Assembly: GCA_902578775.1 (NCBI GenBank)
Contig: CACHEF010000002.1
Coordinates: forward strand, 1 to 64,000
From: an uncultured Pelagibacteraceae bacterium
GTDB lineage: Bacteria > Pseudomonadota > Alphaproteobacteria > Pelagibacterales > Pelagibacteraceae
Direction: 5' to 3'
DNA length: 64,000 nt
The position numbers were made by a program, and so were the translations under genes. Shown here in pieces: positions 25,107-34,413 of the stretch. The notes under the pieces were generated by a model. That model was not told the origin of the DNA, ran no database searches, and saw nothing but the letters and a program-made list of their open reading frames with translations. Numbering within the stretch: the stretch's first letter is position 1; each line of letters starts with the position of its first letter.

Positions 25107-26836
25107 TGAAAAAATACATATTGGGTATAAACGACTTTACCGATCCTTCTATTGCTATAATTAGAAATGGAGAAGTTAAATTTTATATTGAAGAGGAAAG
25201 ATTAAATAGAATTAAACATTCTCATAATATCTTCCCAACTAAATCCATTAATGAGGCATTTAATTACCTAGGTATTTCATTTAAAGATATTAAAGCAATT
25301 GCCTATAATTGGGATTTTAAGAAATATGAAAATGGTTATCTAAAAAAATTTTTTTTTAATTTAAACAAAAAATACAGGATCGATAAAAATACAAAAAATT
25401 GGCAAATAGAAAGACTTAAAAATAGAAATCTAAAAAATTTTAAAAAAAAAATTGAAAAATATCTCTATTCAGAATTTGGATATTTTAAATTACCTAAGAT
25501 ATTATTTTTTCAGCATCACTATGTTCATGCTTTCCAAAGTTTTGTTCACTCTGGTTTTAAAGAGGCAATAGTTTTATCTATGGATGGTTCAGGGGAAGAA
25601 AATTGTACGACAGTTTGGAAATGTAAAAAAGATAACATAAAAAAAATAGATGAATTCAATATACCTCATTCTTTAGGATGGTATTATTCAGCATTCACCG
25701 AATTTTTAGGTTTTAAAGCTTATGATGGAGAATATAAATTAATGGGTTTGGCAGCATTTGGTAATCAAAATCTTAAAATAAGAAAAAAGCTTAAACAAAT
25801 TCTAAAATTTAACGATAAAACAAGTATGTATGAGATAAACCCATATTTTATACACTATGGCTCACATACGTATTCTGGAAGATTTACTGACAAATTGGTA
25901 AAATTATTAGGCCGACCTAAAAAATCAAAAGATAATTTTTCAAATTATCATAAAGATCTTGCTTATGAAGTTCAGAGATTGTTAGAGGAATGTGTTCTCA
26001 AATTATGTAAAAAATATCATAAAATTACAGGAATAAAAAATATTTGTTTGGGTGGAGGCGTTGGTCTAAATGTAAAACTTAATTCAAAAATTTTTAATGA
26101 AAAATTTGTTGAAAATATTTTTCCAAACCCTCTTTGTCCAGATAATGGGGCTTCTGTTGGAGCTGGGTTATTGGCTGATGTTAAATTGAATAAAAGCAAA
26201 ATAAAACCTTTAAAAACATTATCACTAGGACCTGACTATAAAGCTCGATACATAGAGAAATTATTAAAAGAAAATCAGATAAAATTTACTAAACCTAAAA
26301 ATATATATAATTACACTGCTAAATTATTAGCAAACAAAAAAGTTATTGGTTGGTTTCAAGGTCGAATGGAAGCTGGCCCAAGAGCTTTAGGTAACAGAAG
26401 TATTTTAGGTGATCCCAGAAACATTACTACAAGAGATAAAATCAACAAAATTATTAAATATAGAGAAATGTGGCGACCTTTTTGTCCATCTTTTTTGGCC
26501 GATAAAGTAAGTAATTTTTTTTGTAAATCGTATGATTCTAAATTTATGACAATTTCTTTTGATGCAAAAAATAATTTAAAAAAAATAGCTCCAGCAATAG
26601 TTCATGTTGATAAAACATGTAGAATTCAATCTGTAGATAAAAAATATAACTCTAAATTTTATAAGTTAATTCAAGAATATTATAAGATTACTAAAGTCCC
26701 AGCTTTGTTAAATACATCTTTTAATATAAAGGGAGAACCAATAGTATGCTCTCCAAATGACGCACTAAGGACCTTTTTTTCAACAGGAATTGATGTATTA
26801 GTTTTAGAAGGATTTATAATTTTAAAAAAATCCTAA
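25106..26836 (+). CDS. NodU/CmcH-family O-carbamoyltransferase
   Basis: Predicted to move a carbamoyl group from carbamoyl phosphate to a hydroxyl of a sugar or metabolite. The 576-residue protein has the two-domain layout. An N-terminal Kae1-like domain shows LGINDFTDPSIAII, EEERLNRIKHSH, FFQHHYVHAFQSF (His137, His138, His141), SMDGSGEENCTTVW and CLGGGVGLNVKLN. A C-terminal YrdC-like domain shows GWFQGRMEAGPRALGNRSIL (about residues 414-433) and MWRPFCPS. Paired with the upstream deacetylase-like gene it suggests decoration of a surface polysaccharide or glycoconjugate. No glycosyltransferase is nearby, so the acceptor is open. Confidence 0.9.
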   Translation: MKKYILGINDFTDPSIAIIRNGEVKFYIEEERLNRIKHSHNIFPTKSINEAFNYLGISFKDIKAIAYNWDFKKYENGYLKKFFFNLNKKYRIDKNTKNWQIERLKNRNLKNFKKKIEKYLYSEFGYFKLPKILFFQHHYVHAFQSFVHSGFKEAIVLSMDGSGEENCTTVWKCKKDNIKKIDEFNIPHSLGWYYSAFTEFLGFKAYDGEYKLMGLAAFGNQNLKIRKKLKQILKFNDKTSMYEINPYFIHYGSHTYSGRFTDKLVKLLGRPKKSKDNFSNYHKDLAYEVQRLLEECVLKLCKKYHKITGIKNICLGGGVGLNVKLNSKIFNEKFVENIFPNPLCPDNGASVGAGLLADVKLNKSKIKPLKTLSLGPDYKARYIEKLLKENQIKFTKPKNIYNYTAKLLANKKVIGWFQGRMEAGPRALGNRSILGDPRNITTRDKINKIIKYREMWRPFCPSFLADKVSNFFCKSYDSKFMTISFDAKNNLKKIAPAIVHVDKTCRIQSVDKKYNSKFYKLIQEYYKITKVPALLNTSFNIKGEPIVCSPNDALRTFFSTGIDVLVLEGFIILKKS

Positions 26837-26881
26837 TAAGAAAGTTTTAAATATTAAAGATAATTGCTATAAAATTAACTA

Positions 26882-28135
26882 ATGAAAAAAAAATATTCAA
26901 TTTTCTCGCTTATTAAAAATGCTTTTTCGTATCATGAAAATTGGGGGAAAGCCTGGAAAGATCCTGTACCCAAAAAAGAATATGAAGCTGTAATAGTTGG
27001 TGGAGGTGGACATGGTTTGGCCACTGCTTATTACTTAGCAAAAAAGCATAATATGAGAAATATTGCTGTTGTAGAAAAGGGATGGATTGGTGGTGGCAAC
27101 ACAGGAAGAAACACTACGATTATAAGATCAAATTATTTGTGGGATGCAAGTGCAGGCCTTTATGATCATGCCTTAAAAATCTGGGAAGGATTATCACAAG
27201 AATTAAATTATAATGTAATGTTTAGTCAAAGAGGAGTAATGAATTTAGCTCACAACCTTCAGGATGTTAGAGACTTAAAAAGAAGGACTCATGCAAATAG
27301 ACTTAATGGAATAGACGCTGTTTATTTAAATACTGATGAAGTTAAAAAATTCTGTCCAATTATCAATACATCTCCCGATATTCGATATCCAGTGCTAGGT
27401 GGGACTTTACAAAGAAGAGCTGGGACTGCCCGTCATGATGCTGTTGCTTGGGGTTATGCTAGAGGAGCGGATGCAATGGGAGTCGATATTATTCAAAATT
27501 GTGAGGTTAAAGGTATAAAAAGAAATGGTGACAATATTGAAGGAATTGAAACAACAAAAGGTTTTATAAAAACAAAAAAAATTGGTGTAGTTGCTGCTGG
27601 ACATTCAAGTGTAATAGCAGATATGGCTGGATTAAAACTTCCATTGGAAAGTAAACCACTTCAAGCTCTTGTTTCAGAACCCGTAAAACCTGTTATAGAC
27701 ACAGTAGTAATGTCTAATGCAGTTCATGCTTACGTTAGTCAATCAGATAAAGGTGAATTAGTTATTGGTGCTGGTACAGATGATTATGTATCTTACTCCC
27801 AAAAAGGAAGTCATGATATTGTTGAGGGAACTTTAAATGCAATCTTAGAATTATATCCAATATTTAGTCGTATGAGAATGTTAAGACAATGGGGAGGCAT
27901 CGTTGATATTTGTCCTGATGCTAGTCCAATAATTAGTAAAACTTCAATTAAAGGATTATATTTTAATTGTGGTTGGGGAACTGGTGGATTTAAAGCAACA
28001 CCTGGTTCAGGGGATTTATTTGCTCATACAATAGCTAACGACGAGCCCCACAAATTAAATGCTGCTTTTAACATTAATAGATTTATAAGTGGTGACCTAG
28101 TAGATGAGCATGGAGCTGCTGCTGTTGCACATTAA
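26882..28135 (+). CDS. soxB: Sarcosine oxidase beta subunit
   Basis: FAD-containing subunit that oxidises the methyl group of sarcosine. The 417 residues contain the dinucleotide motif [18 protein letters not shown] (36-53), [16 protein letters not shown] and [17 protein letters not shown], where His185 is in the position of the histidine that links FMN covalently in characterised heterotetrameric enzymes. [14 protein letters not shown] near the end is also typical. First gene of soxBDAG; soxD starts within the stop codon (TAATG). Expression of the operon probably starts in the 45 bp before it, though I see no clear promoter. Confidence 0.96.
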   Translation: MKKKYSIFSLIKNAFSYHENWGKAWKDPVPKKEYEAVIVGGGGHGLATAYYLAKKHNMRNIAVVEKGWIGGGNTGRNTTIIRSNYLWDASAGLYDHALKIWEGLSQELNYNVMFSQRGVMNLAHNLQDVRDLKRRTHANRLNGIDAVYLNTDEVKKFCPIINTSPDIRYPVLGGTLQRRAGTARHDAVAWGYARGADAMGVDIIQNCEVKGIKRNGDNIEGIETTKGFIKTKKIGVVAAGHSSVIADMAGLKLPLESKPLQALVSEPVKPVIDTVVMSNAVHAYVSQSDKGELVIGAGTDDYVSYSQKGSHDIVEGTLNAILELYPIFSRMRMLRQWGGIVDICPDASPIISKTSIKGLYFNCGWGTGGFKATPGSGDLFAHTIANDEPHKLNAAFNINRFISGDLVDEHGAAAVAH

Positions 28136-28410
28136 TGTTTGTAATAAATTGTCCATACTGTGGTGAGAGAGAACAAAGCGAATTCAAAGCTGGTGGTGAA
28201 GCTCATATAGTTAGACCAAAACAGCCTACTGAATTAAGTGATGACGAGTGGGCTGAATATCTATTTATGAGAAAAAATATAAAAGGCTTGCAGTTTGAAA
28301 GATGGGTTCATACACATGGTTGTAGAAAATGGTTCAATGTAGCACGAGATACTTCTAACGACATAATTAAAGCAGTTTATAAAATGGGAGAGAAACCTCC
28401 ATCTAAATAA
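28135..28410 (+). CDS. soxD: Sarcosine oxidase delta subunit
   Basis: Small zinc-containing subunit of the heterotetramer. The 91 residues have Cys6-Pro-Tyr-Cys9 near the start and HTHGC (His59 to Cys63) later, giving the zinc ligands, plus the characteristic FERWVHTHGCRKWFNVARDT. Position between soxB and soxA is the standard BDAG order. Confidence 0.95.
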   Translation: MFVINCPYCGEREQSEFKAGGEAHIVRPKQPTELSDDEWAEYLFMRKNIKGLQFERWVHTHGCRKWFNVARDTSNDIIKAVYKMGEKPPSK

Positions 28411-28413
28411 GTG

Positions 28414-31400
28414 ATGACAAAAAATTTGAGAGTTAAAACAAGTAAATTTATTGATGAAACCTATAAAATTTCATTCAAGTTTAATGGATCAACTTACTAT
28501 GGGTATAAAGGAGATACTTTAGCATCCGCTCTTTTAGCAAATAATATTCACTTGGTTGGAAGAAGCTTTAAATATCATAGACCACGTGGAATAATGACAG
28601 CAGGTTCTGAAGAGCCTAATGCGATAGTACAATTACATAACAATACATCTAGGACGGAGCCAAATGTTAGAGCAACAGAAATAGAAATTTACGAGGGTCT
28701 TGAGGCTTCAAGTCAAAATTGTTGGCCAAGTGTAAATTTTGATATAGGGGGTATAAATAATTTTTTAAGCCCAGTATTACCTGCAGGATTTTATTATAAA
28801 ACTTTTATGTGGCCAGCTAGTTTCTGGGAGAAGTATGAATATTTTATTAGAAAATCAGCAGGGCTAGGTAAATCACCTACAGAACCTGATCCAGATATTT
28901 ATGAGCACAAATATATTCACTGTGATGTGCTAATTATTGGCGCAGGTATTTCAGGAGTCATGGCAGCAAAAATATCTGCAAAAAATGGAAACAAAACTCT
29001 TCTAGTTGATGAAAAACCTTTTTTAGGTGGTTCAACAATTTATCAGAACTCTGAGCATTTTAAAATTAATAACCAAGTTTCTAACTCTTGGTTAGAAAAA
29101 GAAATAAATGAAATAAAAAAGATTAAAAATTTAGAAATTAAAACAAGAACTAGTGTAGCTGCGTTTCATGGATATAATTTTTTATTAGCTCGAGAAAATT
29201 TAACAGATCATTTACCTTTAAATCAAAGAAATGGTAAAATTCGCCACAGATTATTAAAAATTAGATCGAAAAAAGTTATAAATGCTACTGGATCGCTAGA
29301 GAGACCATTAATTTTTGATAACAATGATCGTCCTGGAATTTTACTTTCTTCAGCCATAGAAAAATATGCAAATTTATATGGAGTGGCTTGTGGTGAAAAA
29401 AACGTGCTTTTAACAAATAATGACAGCGCTTATGAAACCGCAATAAGTTTAAATCAAAAAGGTATTAATGTTGAGGCTATAGTTGATAATAGAGAAGAAG
29501 TTGAGTCAAAATTAATTAGGGAAACTGAAAATAGTAATATTAAAGTTTATAAAGGATATACTGTTGTTGATACGTTTGGTTATAAAAGGATAAATAAAAT
29601 ATCAATAATGCAACTTTCTAAAGATGGTCAGAAAGTAATAGGTTCAAAAATATTTATTAACTGTGACTGTCTTGGAATTTCTGGAGGATGGACACCCGCA
29701 GTACATCTTTTTACACAATCAGGTGGAAAATTAAAATTTAGAGAGGAAGATCAAGTGTTTATTCCAAACATATATTCCTCGGATCAGATTAGCATAGGTT
29801 CATGCAATGGTGATTTTACTTTAGATGAAATATTATCAAGTGTACCTAAAATTTTGAAAGAATTTTTAAATCTTAAAAAAACAGATTTTGAAAATCTAGA
29901 AGTTAATTCTTCATTTAATAAATCAAAAAGAAATATATGGTTACTTCCATCAGATAAATTATTTGGTAAAACAAAACCATTTGTTGATTATCAGAATGAT
30001 GCTACGGCAAAAGATATCAAATTAGCATTAAGAGAGGGTTTTAGGTCCATTGAGCATGTAAAAAGATATACAACTACTGGTATGGGAACTGATCAAGGAA
30101 AACTTGGTAATATGCATGCATTAGGTATAATTTCTGAAACAGCTGGATCTCAAATGGGTGAACTTGGAACAACAACTTTTAGACCACCCTACACTCCTCT
30201 AACATTTGGAACAATAGTTGGAAGAAATGTCGGTGAGTATTTTGATGTATTCAGAAAAACTCCTATTCATGAATGGCATGTTAAAAACAATGCAAAATTT
30301 GAAAATGTTGGTCAATGGAAGAGAGCTTGGTATTATCCAAAAAAAGGTGAAAATATGCACGCAGCTGTCCAAAGAGAAAGCAAGGCTGCGAGAGACTCTG
30401 CAGGTATATTAGATGCATCTACATTAGGTAAGATTGATATTCAAGGAAGTGATGCTTCTGAATTTTTAAACAGAGTTTATACTAATGCTTGGTCAAAACT
30501 AGCTATTGGAAAGTGTAGATATGGATTAATGCTAAATGAAGATGGCATGGTTTATGATGATGGCGTAACCACAAGATTAGGTGAAAATCGTTATATCATG
30601 ACAACTACAACTGGTGGAGCAGCAACTGTATTGGGAAAGTTAGAAGATTATTTACAAACTGAGTGGCCTGAATTAGACGTTTATTTAACATCTGTAACTG
30701 ATCACTATTCAACAATTAGTGTTTGTGGCCCAAATAGTAGGAAAATTATATCTAAAGTAATTCCTGATCTTGATTTATCTGATGAAAAGTTTCCTCATAT
30801 GTCTTTTAAAAGCGCAAAAATTGGTAAAATAAAATGTAGAATAATGAGGATAAGTTTTACAGGTGAACTTAGCTACGAAATAAATGTTCAAGCTAGTTAC
30901 GGTAAATCAGTGTGGGAAAAATGTATGGAAACAGGAAAAGAATTTAATATTACTCCATATGGAACTGAAACCATGCATTTATTAAGAGCTGAAAAAGGAT
31001 TTATCATTGTTGGTCAAGATACTGATGCAACTATGACTCCTATTGATTTACAAATGGATTGGATAGTTAGTAAAAAGAAATATGATTTTATAGGAAAAAG
31101 ATCCTTATATAGATCAGATACCATTAAGGAAGATAGAAAACAATTAGTTGGTCTACTAACGGAAGACCCAAAAGAAGTTTTAGAGGAAGGTGCACAAATT
31201 GTAGCTGATATTAAATCACCAATTGAAATGTTAGGTCACGTAACTTCAAGCTATTACAGTCCAAACTTAAAAAAATCTATTGCACTTGGAGTCGTGAGAG
31301 GTGGAAAAAATATGATGGGTCAAAAACTGATTATTCCAATGGAAAATAAAAAAATTAATGTAACTGTCGCAGACCCAGTTTTTTTAGATAAGGAGAACAA

Positions 31401-31416
31401 AAAATTAAATGCTTGA
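28414..31416 (+). CDS. soxA: Sarcosine oxidase alpha subunit
   Basis: Large subunit that binds NAD and, in its C-terminal part, tetrahydrofolate, which accepts the formaldehyde unit as methylene-tetrahydrofolate. I use the ATG at 28414; a GTG one codon earlier is possible. Domains: an N-terminal ferredoxin-like part (GDTLASALLANNIHLVGRSF), a Rossmann nucleotide-binding domain (CDVLIIGAGISGVMAAKIS, about residues 170-188), and a glycine-cleavage T-protein-like domain from about residue 600 to the end. About 1000 residues is the normal size. Overlaps soxG by 8 bp. Confidence 0.96.
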   Translation: MTKNLRVKTSKFIDETYKISFKFNGSTYYGYKGDTLASALLANNIHLVGRSFKYHRPRGIMTAGSEEPNAIVQLHNNTSRTEPNVRATEIEIYEGLEASSQNCWPSVNFDIGGINNFLSPVLPAGFYYKTFMWPASFWEKYEYFIRKSAGLGKSPTEPDPDIYEHKYIHCDVLIIGAGISGVMAAKISAKNGNKTLLVDEKPFLGGSTIYQNSEHFKINNQVSNSWLEKEINEIKKIKNLEIKTRTSVAAFHGYNFLLARENLTDHLPLNQRNGKIRHRLLKIRSKKVINATGSLERPLIFDNNDRPGILLSSAIEKYANLYGVACGEKNVLLTNNDSAYETAISLNQKGINVEAIVDNREEVESKLIRETENSNIKVYKGYTVVDTFGYKRINKISIMQLSKDGQKVIGSKIFINCDCLGISGGWTPAVHLFTQSGGKLKFREEDQVFIPNIYSSDQISIGSCNGDFTLDEILSSVPKILKEFLNLKKTDFENLEVNSSFNKSKRNIWLLPSDKLFGKTKPFVDYQNDATAKDIKLALREGFRSIEHVKRYTTTGMGTDQGKLGNMHALGIISETAGSQMGELGTTTFRPPYTPLTFGTIVGRNVGEYFDVFRKTPIHEWHVKNNAKFENVGQWKRAWYYPKKGENMHAAVQRESKAARDSAGILDASTLGKIDIQGSDASEFLNRVYTNAWSKLAIGKCRYGLMLNEDGMVYDDGVTTRLGENRYIMTTTTGGAATVLGKLEDYLQTEWPELDVYLTSVTDHYSTISVCGPNSRKIISKVIPDLDLSDEKFPHMSFKSAKIGKIKCRIMRISFTGELSYEINVQASYGKSVWEKCMETGKEFNITPYGTETMHLLRAEKGFIIVGQDTDATMTPIDLQMDWIVSKKKYDFIGKRSLYRSDTIKEDRKQLVGLLTEDPKEVLEEGAQIVADIKSPIEMLGHVTSSYYSPNLKKSIALGVVRGGKNMMGQKLIIPMENKKINVTVADPVFLDKENKKLNA

Positions 31417-31972
31417 TTATACAAATGTAATAACCGAGGAAAAATCTTATTCAGGTTTACAAATAAGAGAAATCAAGCCTGTTATGAAATTAATCATAAG
31501 AGGAAAAAAAAGAGAATTTTTATCTGCAATAGGTAAATCATTAAATTTATTGCTACCCACTGCCGCGAATACATCTTCAAAAAGTGAAAAATTGTCAGCT
31601 ATTTGGTTAAGTCCCGATGAATGGATGATATATTCAAACGAAATTTCGAATCCTAACAATAATCATTATGAAACTGAAAACTTACTCAATAAAAATATTA
31701 CTCAATCAAATCTTGGGGCTGTGACAGATGTAACTGATCAATTCGTTTTGATAAATATTAAAGGTGATAAGATTTATGACTTATTTGCAAGCGGATCTCC
31801 TTTTAATTTTAATAATTTTAAAGATAAAAAAGGTGCAGTAACACAAACAATTCTCACTAAAATTGATGTTATTATTCATAACCAAAATCAAAATGAGGTA
31901 AATCTTTTTGTAAGACGGTCATTTTCACAACATTTGTTCTCATGGATGAATGATAGTGCGTCAAGATTATAG
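31409..31972 (+). CDS. soxG: Sarcosine oxidase gamma subunit
   Basis: Fourth subunit of the heterotetrameric enzyme, related to the T-protein fold and packing against the alpha subunit. The 187 residues show the weakly conserved family pattern IWLSPDEWMIYS (about 65-76), NLGAVTDVTDQFVLINIKG, then a C-terminal strand NLFVRRSFSQHLFSWM. Identity rests largely on its place at the end of soxBDAG. Length is typical. Confidence 0.9.
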   Translation: MLDYTNVITEEKSYSGLQIREIKPVMKLIIRGKKREFLSAIGKSLNLLLPTAANTSSKSEKLSAIWLSPDEWMIYSNEISNPNNNHYETENLLNKNITQSNLGAVTDVTDQFVLINIKGDKIYDLFASGSPFNFNNFKDKKGAVTQTILTKIDVIIHNQNQNEVNLFVRRSFSQHLFSWMNDSASRL

Positions 31973-32006
31973 TCTCATTTAAATTTTAAATAAGTTACAA
32001 AGTATC

Positions 32007-32774
32007 ATGAAAAAAATATTTCTTATAGCTTTACTAGCTCTTTTACCCTTTTCGCTAAATGCAGAATCTAATTTAGATAAGATTTTATCCACAGGAGTTT
32101 TAAAAGTTGGGACAACTGGGGATTGGGACCCTATGACAATGAAAGACCCAGCTACTAACAAATATAGAGGTTTTGATATAGATGTAATGAAAGAACTAGC
32201 AAAGGATATGGGAGTTAAAATTGAATTTGTACCTGCAGAATGGAAAACAATTGTTTCAGGTATTACATCTGAAAGATATGATATTTCCACAAGTGTAACG
32301 AAAACACCAAAAAGAGCGGAAGTGGCAGGTTTTACTGATACTTATTATAAATATGGAACTGTTCCACTTGTTTTAAAGAAAAATTTGAAAAAATTCTCGA
32401 CATGGGACTCGTTAAATAATTCAAACGTAACGATAGCTACAACTCTTGGTACATCTCAAGAGGAAAAGGCTAAAGAATTTTTTCCTAAATCTAAATTAAA
32501 TTCTGTTGAAGCTCCAGCAAGAGATTTTCAGGAAGTTTTGGCAGGGAGAGCAGATGGAAATATTACGAGTTCAACTGAAGCAAATAAATTGGTAATTAAA
32601 TATCCACAACTTGCTATAGTTCCTGATGGAGAAAAAAATCCAGCTTTTTTAGCTATGATGGTTCCTAAAGGCGATAACAAATGGAACAATTATATGAATG
32701 AATGGATAAAGAAGAAAAAATCCTCAGGATTTTTCACTAAGTTATTAGCAAAATATAATCTTAAAAGCTTATAA
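32007..32774 (+). CDS. Periplasmic amino-acid-type substrate-binding protein (family 3; PheC-like)
   Basis: Exported two-lobed binding protein: signal peptide 1-19 with cleavage after FSLNA. The mature part has [42 protein letters not shown] and [19 protein letters not shown], the pattern of the family 3 solute-binding group. This subgroup also includes cyclohexadienyl dehydratase (PheC). The permease gene 40 bp downstream favours a transport role. Placed after soxBDAG, it could serve uptake of an amino acid or methylated amine, but the ligand cannot be read from sequence. Confidence 0.85.
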   Translation: MKKIFLIALLALLPFSLNAESNLDKILSTGVLKVGTTGDWDPMTMKDPATNKYRGFDIDVMKELAKDMGVKIEFVPAEWKTIVSGITSERYDISTSVTKTPKRAEVAGFTDTYYKYGTVPLVLKKNLKKFSTWDSLNNSNVTIATTLGTSQEEKAKEFFPKSKLNSVEAPARDFQEVLAGRADGNITSSTEANKLVIKYPQLAIVPDGEKNPAFLAMMVPKGDNKWNNYMNEWIKKKKSSGFFTKLLAKYNLKSL

Positions 32775-32814
32775 TAAATTAGTAATTAATTTTTAAATCT
32801 TTATAAACTATGAA

Positions 32815-33546
32815 GTGAGAAAATTATTTTTTTTACTTCTAACATTACCTTTAACCTCTTGTGGGAAAAATGAGCTCAATTGGTTAATTTTATCTCCAAA
32901 TAATATTGAGGGACTCACTAATTTAAAATTTTTATTGAGTGGTTTAGCTACTACTATTTTTATTTCAGTAGTTTCAATAATCATTTCAATGATAATCGGT
33001 TTTATTGTAGCTGTTCCCTCATTAGCAAAGAGTAAATTCTTAACTTACTTGAATATTGGATACGTTGAAATTGTAAGAGCGATCCCTCTCTTAGTTTTAA
33101 TTTTATGGATTTATTATGGTCTCCCAATAATGACAGGTATAAGTTTTAGCCCATTTGTTTCTGGTATCATAGCTCTATCAATTAGCGAAAGTGCTTTCCA
33201 AGCAGAAATATTTAGAGCAGGAATTAATTCAATAAAAAAATCACAATGGGAAGCTGGAAGCTCTTTAGGATTAAGTTTTTTTAGAAAGCTTAGATTAGTA
33301 ATTCTACCTCAGGCGGTAAAGAATATTTTACCAGCTATTGGTAATCAATTTGTTTATGTGCTTAAAATGTCCTCTCTTGTATCGATAATTGGTATTGGAG
33401 ATTTAACTAGAAAAGCAAACGAATTGGTTGTGACGACTTATCGGCCACTTGAAATATATACATTTTTAATTCTAGAATATTTAGTCTTGATATTAATTGT
33501 TTCTTATCTTGTAAGAAAATTGGAAAAAAAATTACAAAAAGACTAG
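32815..33546 (+). CDS. Polar amino acid ABC transporter permease with N-terminal lipobox
   Basis: Inner-membrane permease of the HisM/GlnP type. The start is a GTG at 32815; an ATG five bases upstream runs into a stop after two codons. Membrane segments lie at about residues 38-66, 82-104, 111-130 and 215-235; the coupling loop is EAGSSLGLSFFRKLRLVILPQA (about 147-168). The N-terminus FFLLLTLPLTSCGKNELNW looks like a lipoprotein signal with Cys16, as in some related permeases. No ATP-binding subunit or second permease follows; the next gene is convergent. Its stop TAG shares the palindrome CTAG with that gene. Confidence 0.88.
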   Translation: MRKLFFLLLTLPLTSCGKNELNWLILSPNNIEGLTNLKFLLSGLATTIFISVVSIIISMIIGFIVAVPSLAKSKFLTYLNIGYVEIVRAIPLLVLILWIYYGLPIMTGISFSPFVSGIIALSISESAFQAEIFRAGINSIKKSQWEAGSSLGLSFFRKLRLVILPQAVKNILPAIGNQFVYVLKMSSLVSIIGIGDLTRKANELVVTTYRPLEIYTFLILEYLVLILIVSYLVRKLEKKLQKD

Positions 33547-34412
33547 TTTTTAAATTGACAATGTTTATTTTTAATTTCTACGAATTGTTGTTTATTAAAA
33601 CCATTATCCTTGAATATTTTATCAAATTTAAAATCAGCTCCCTTAGTGCCCATTTCTAGATCTGCTAGTTTTGCTCCATATGAAGGATTAAAATCAACAT
33701 AACAATCAACACTTAAAGGTTTCGTCATATTTAGATCTTTATACATATATCTAGTCATAACCCTTATATCTTTATTATTAACTTTAGTTTGGTCTTCTAA
33801 AAATAAGTAATAATTATCTTTTATATTTTCATTTTTTTTTTTAAGTTCCTCTAATTGTTTAATCATTTCATCTCTTTCTTTATTTTCACTCTTAAGATTT
33901 GATAATTGATTTTCAAGATCTTGAATCTTATTTAACGAAGCTAATTTTTCAGACTCTATAGACGCAACTTTTTGACCATAAGATTTTTCAAAATCTTCAG
34001 CAGCTTTTTGCATCTCTTTTATAGTTTTTTCTCTCTCCTCGTTTTTATTTTTCATGTTTTCTAAAGCCTTTTCAGCTTCATTTAGTTTTTCTATAGCTAT
34101 TTGATTGTCTCCCAACATCTGAAGCTTACCTACAGATTTAGACATACCACCACTTGATATTGCATCATTGATTTTTTCTTCGATTACTCTCTCTTGAACT
34201 ACAGCAACTCTTTTTAATATATAATGCTTATGTAATAAAGAATAAGCCCAGGCCAAAAGTACAGCCAATAGCCCTATAGCGATTAATATCAAAGCCCAGG
34301 AGCGAGCATTTATCCAAAAACTTTTTGCTCTTCTTAGTTTACTTTGTTCATCAATATATTTATTTACAGGTGAATAGTCATTTTCATTTGTTGATGATAA
34401 TTTTTCACTCAC
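33543..34412 (-). CDS. Membrane-anchored coiled-coil protein, third gene of a TerB-like operon
   Basis: Not recognised. The 289-residue protein (GTG start) has a short cytoplasmic N-terminus, one membrane helix at about 39-58 and a long charged coiled coil (about 105-200, rich in Glu/Lys). A compact C-terminal region (about 201-289) contains two cysteines (Cys237 and Cys285) and the aromatic segment YYLFLEDQ. By the positive-inside rule (RRAK before the helix) the coiled coil and the C-terminal domain would be outside the cytoplasm, in the periplasm. It begins 1 bp after the end of the 518-residue gene, so the two are surely co-transcribed. No enzyme motif is visible. Confidence 0.8.
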   Translation of the reverse strand: MSEKLSSTNENDYSPVNKYIDEQSKLRRAKSFWINARSWALILIAIGLLAVLLAWAYSLLHKHYILKRVAVVQERVIEEKINDAISSGGMSKSVGKLQMLGDNQIAIEKLNEAEKALENMKNKNEEREKTIKEMQKAAEDFEKSYGQKVASIESEKLASLNKIQDLENQLSNLKSENKERDEMIKQLEELKKKNENIKDNYYLFLEDQTKVNNKDIRVMTRYMYKDLNMTKPLSVDCYVDFNPSYGAKLADLEMGTKGADFKFDKIFKDNGFNKQQFVEIKNKHCQFKN

Positions 34413-34413
34413 T

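Noticed and set aside
26837..26881. Glycine riboswitch or other RNA switch before soxB
   Set aside because: The gap is only 45 bp and shows no paired stems or conserved core.
24183..33546. Integrated genomic island with attachment repeats at the tRNA
   Set aside because: No integrase, no copy of the tRNA 3' end downstream, and the sox genes are typical residents; only the two-gene cassette remains a weak candidate.
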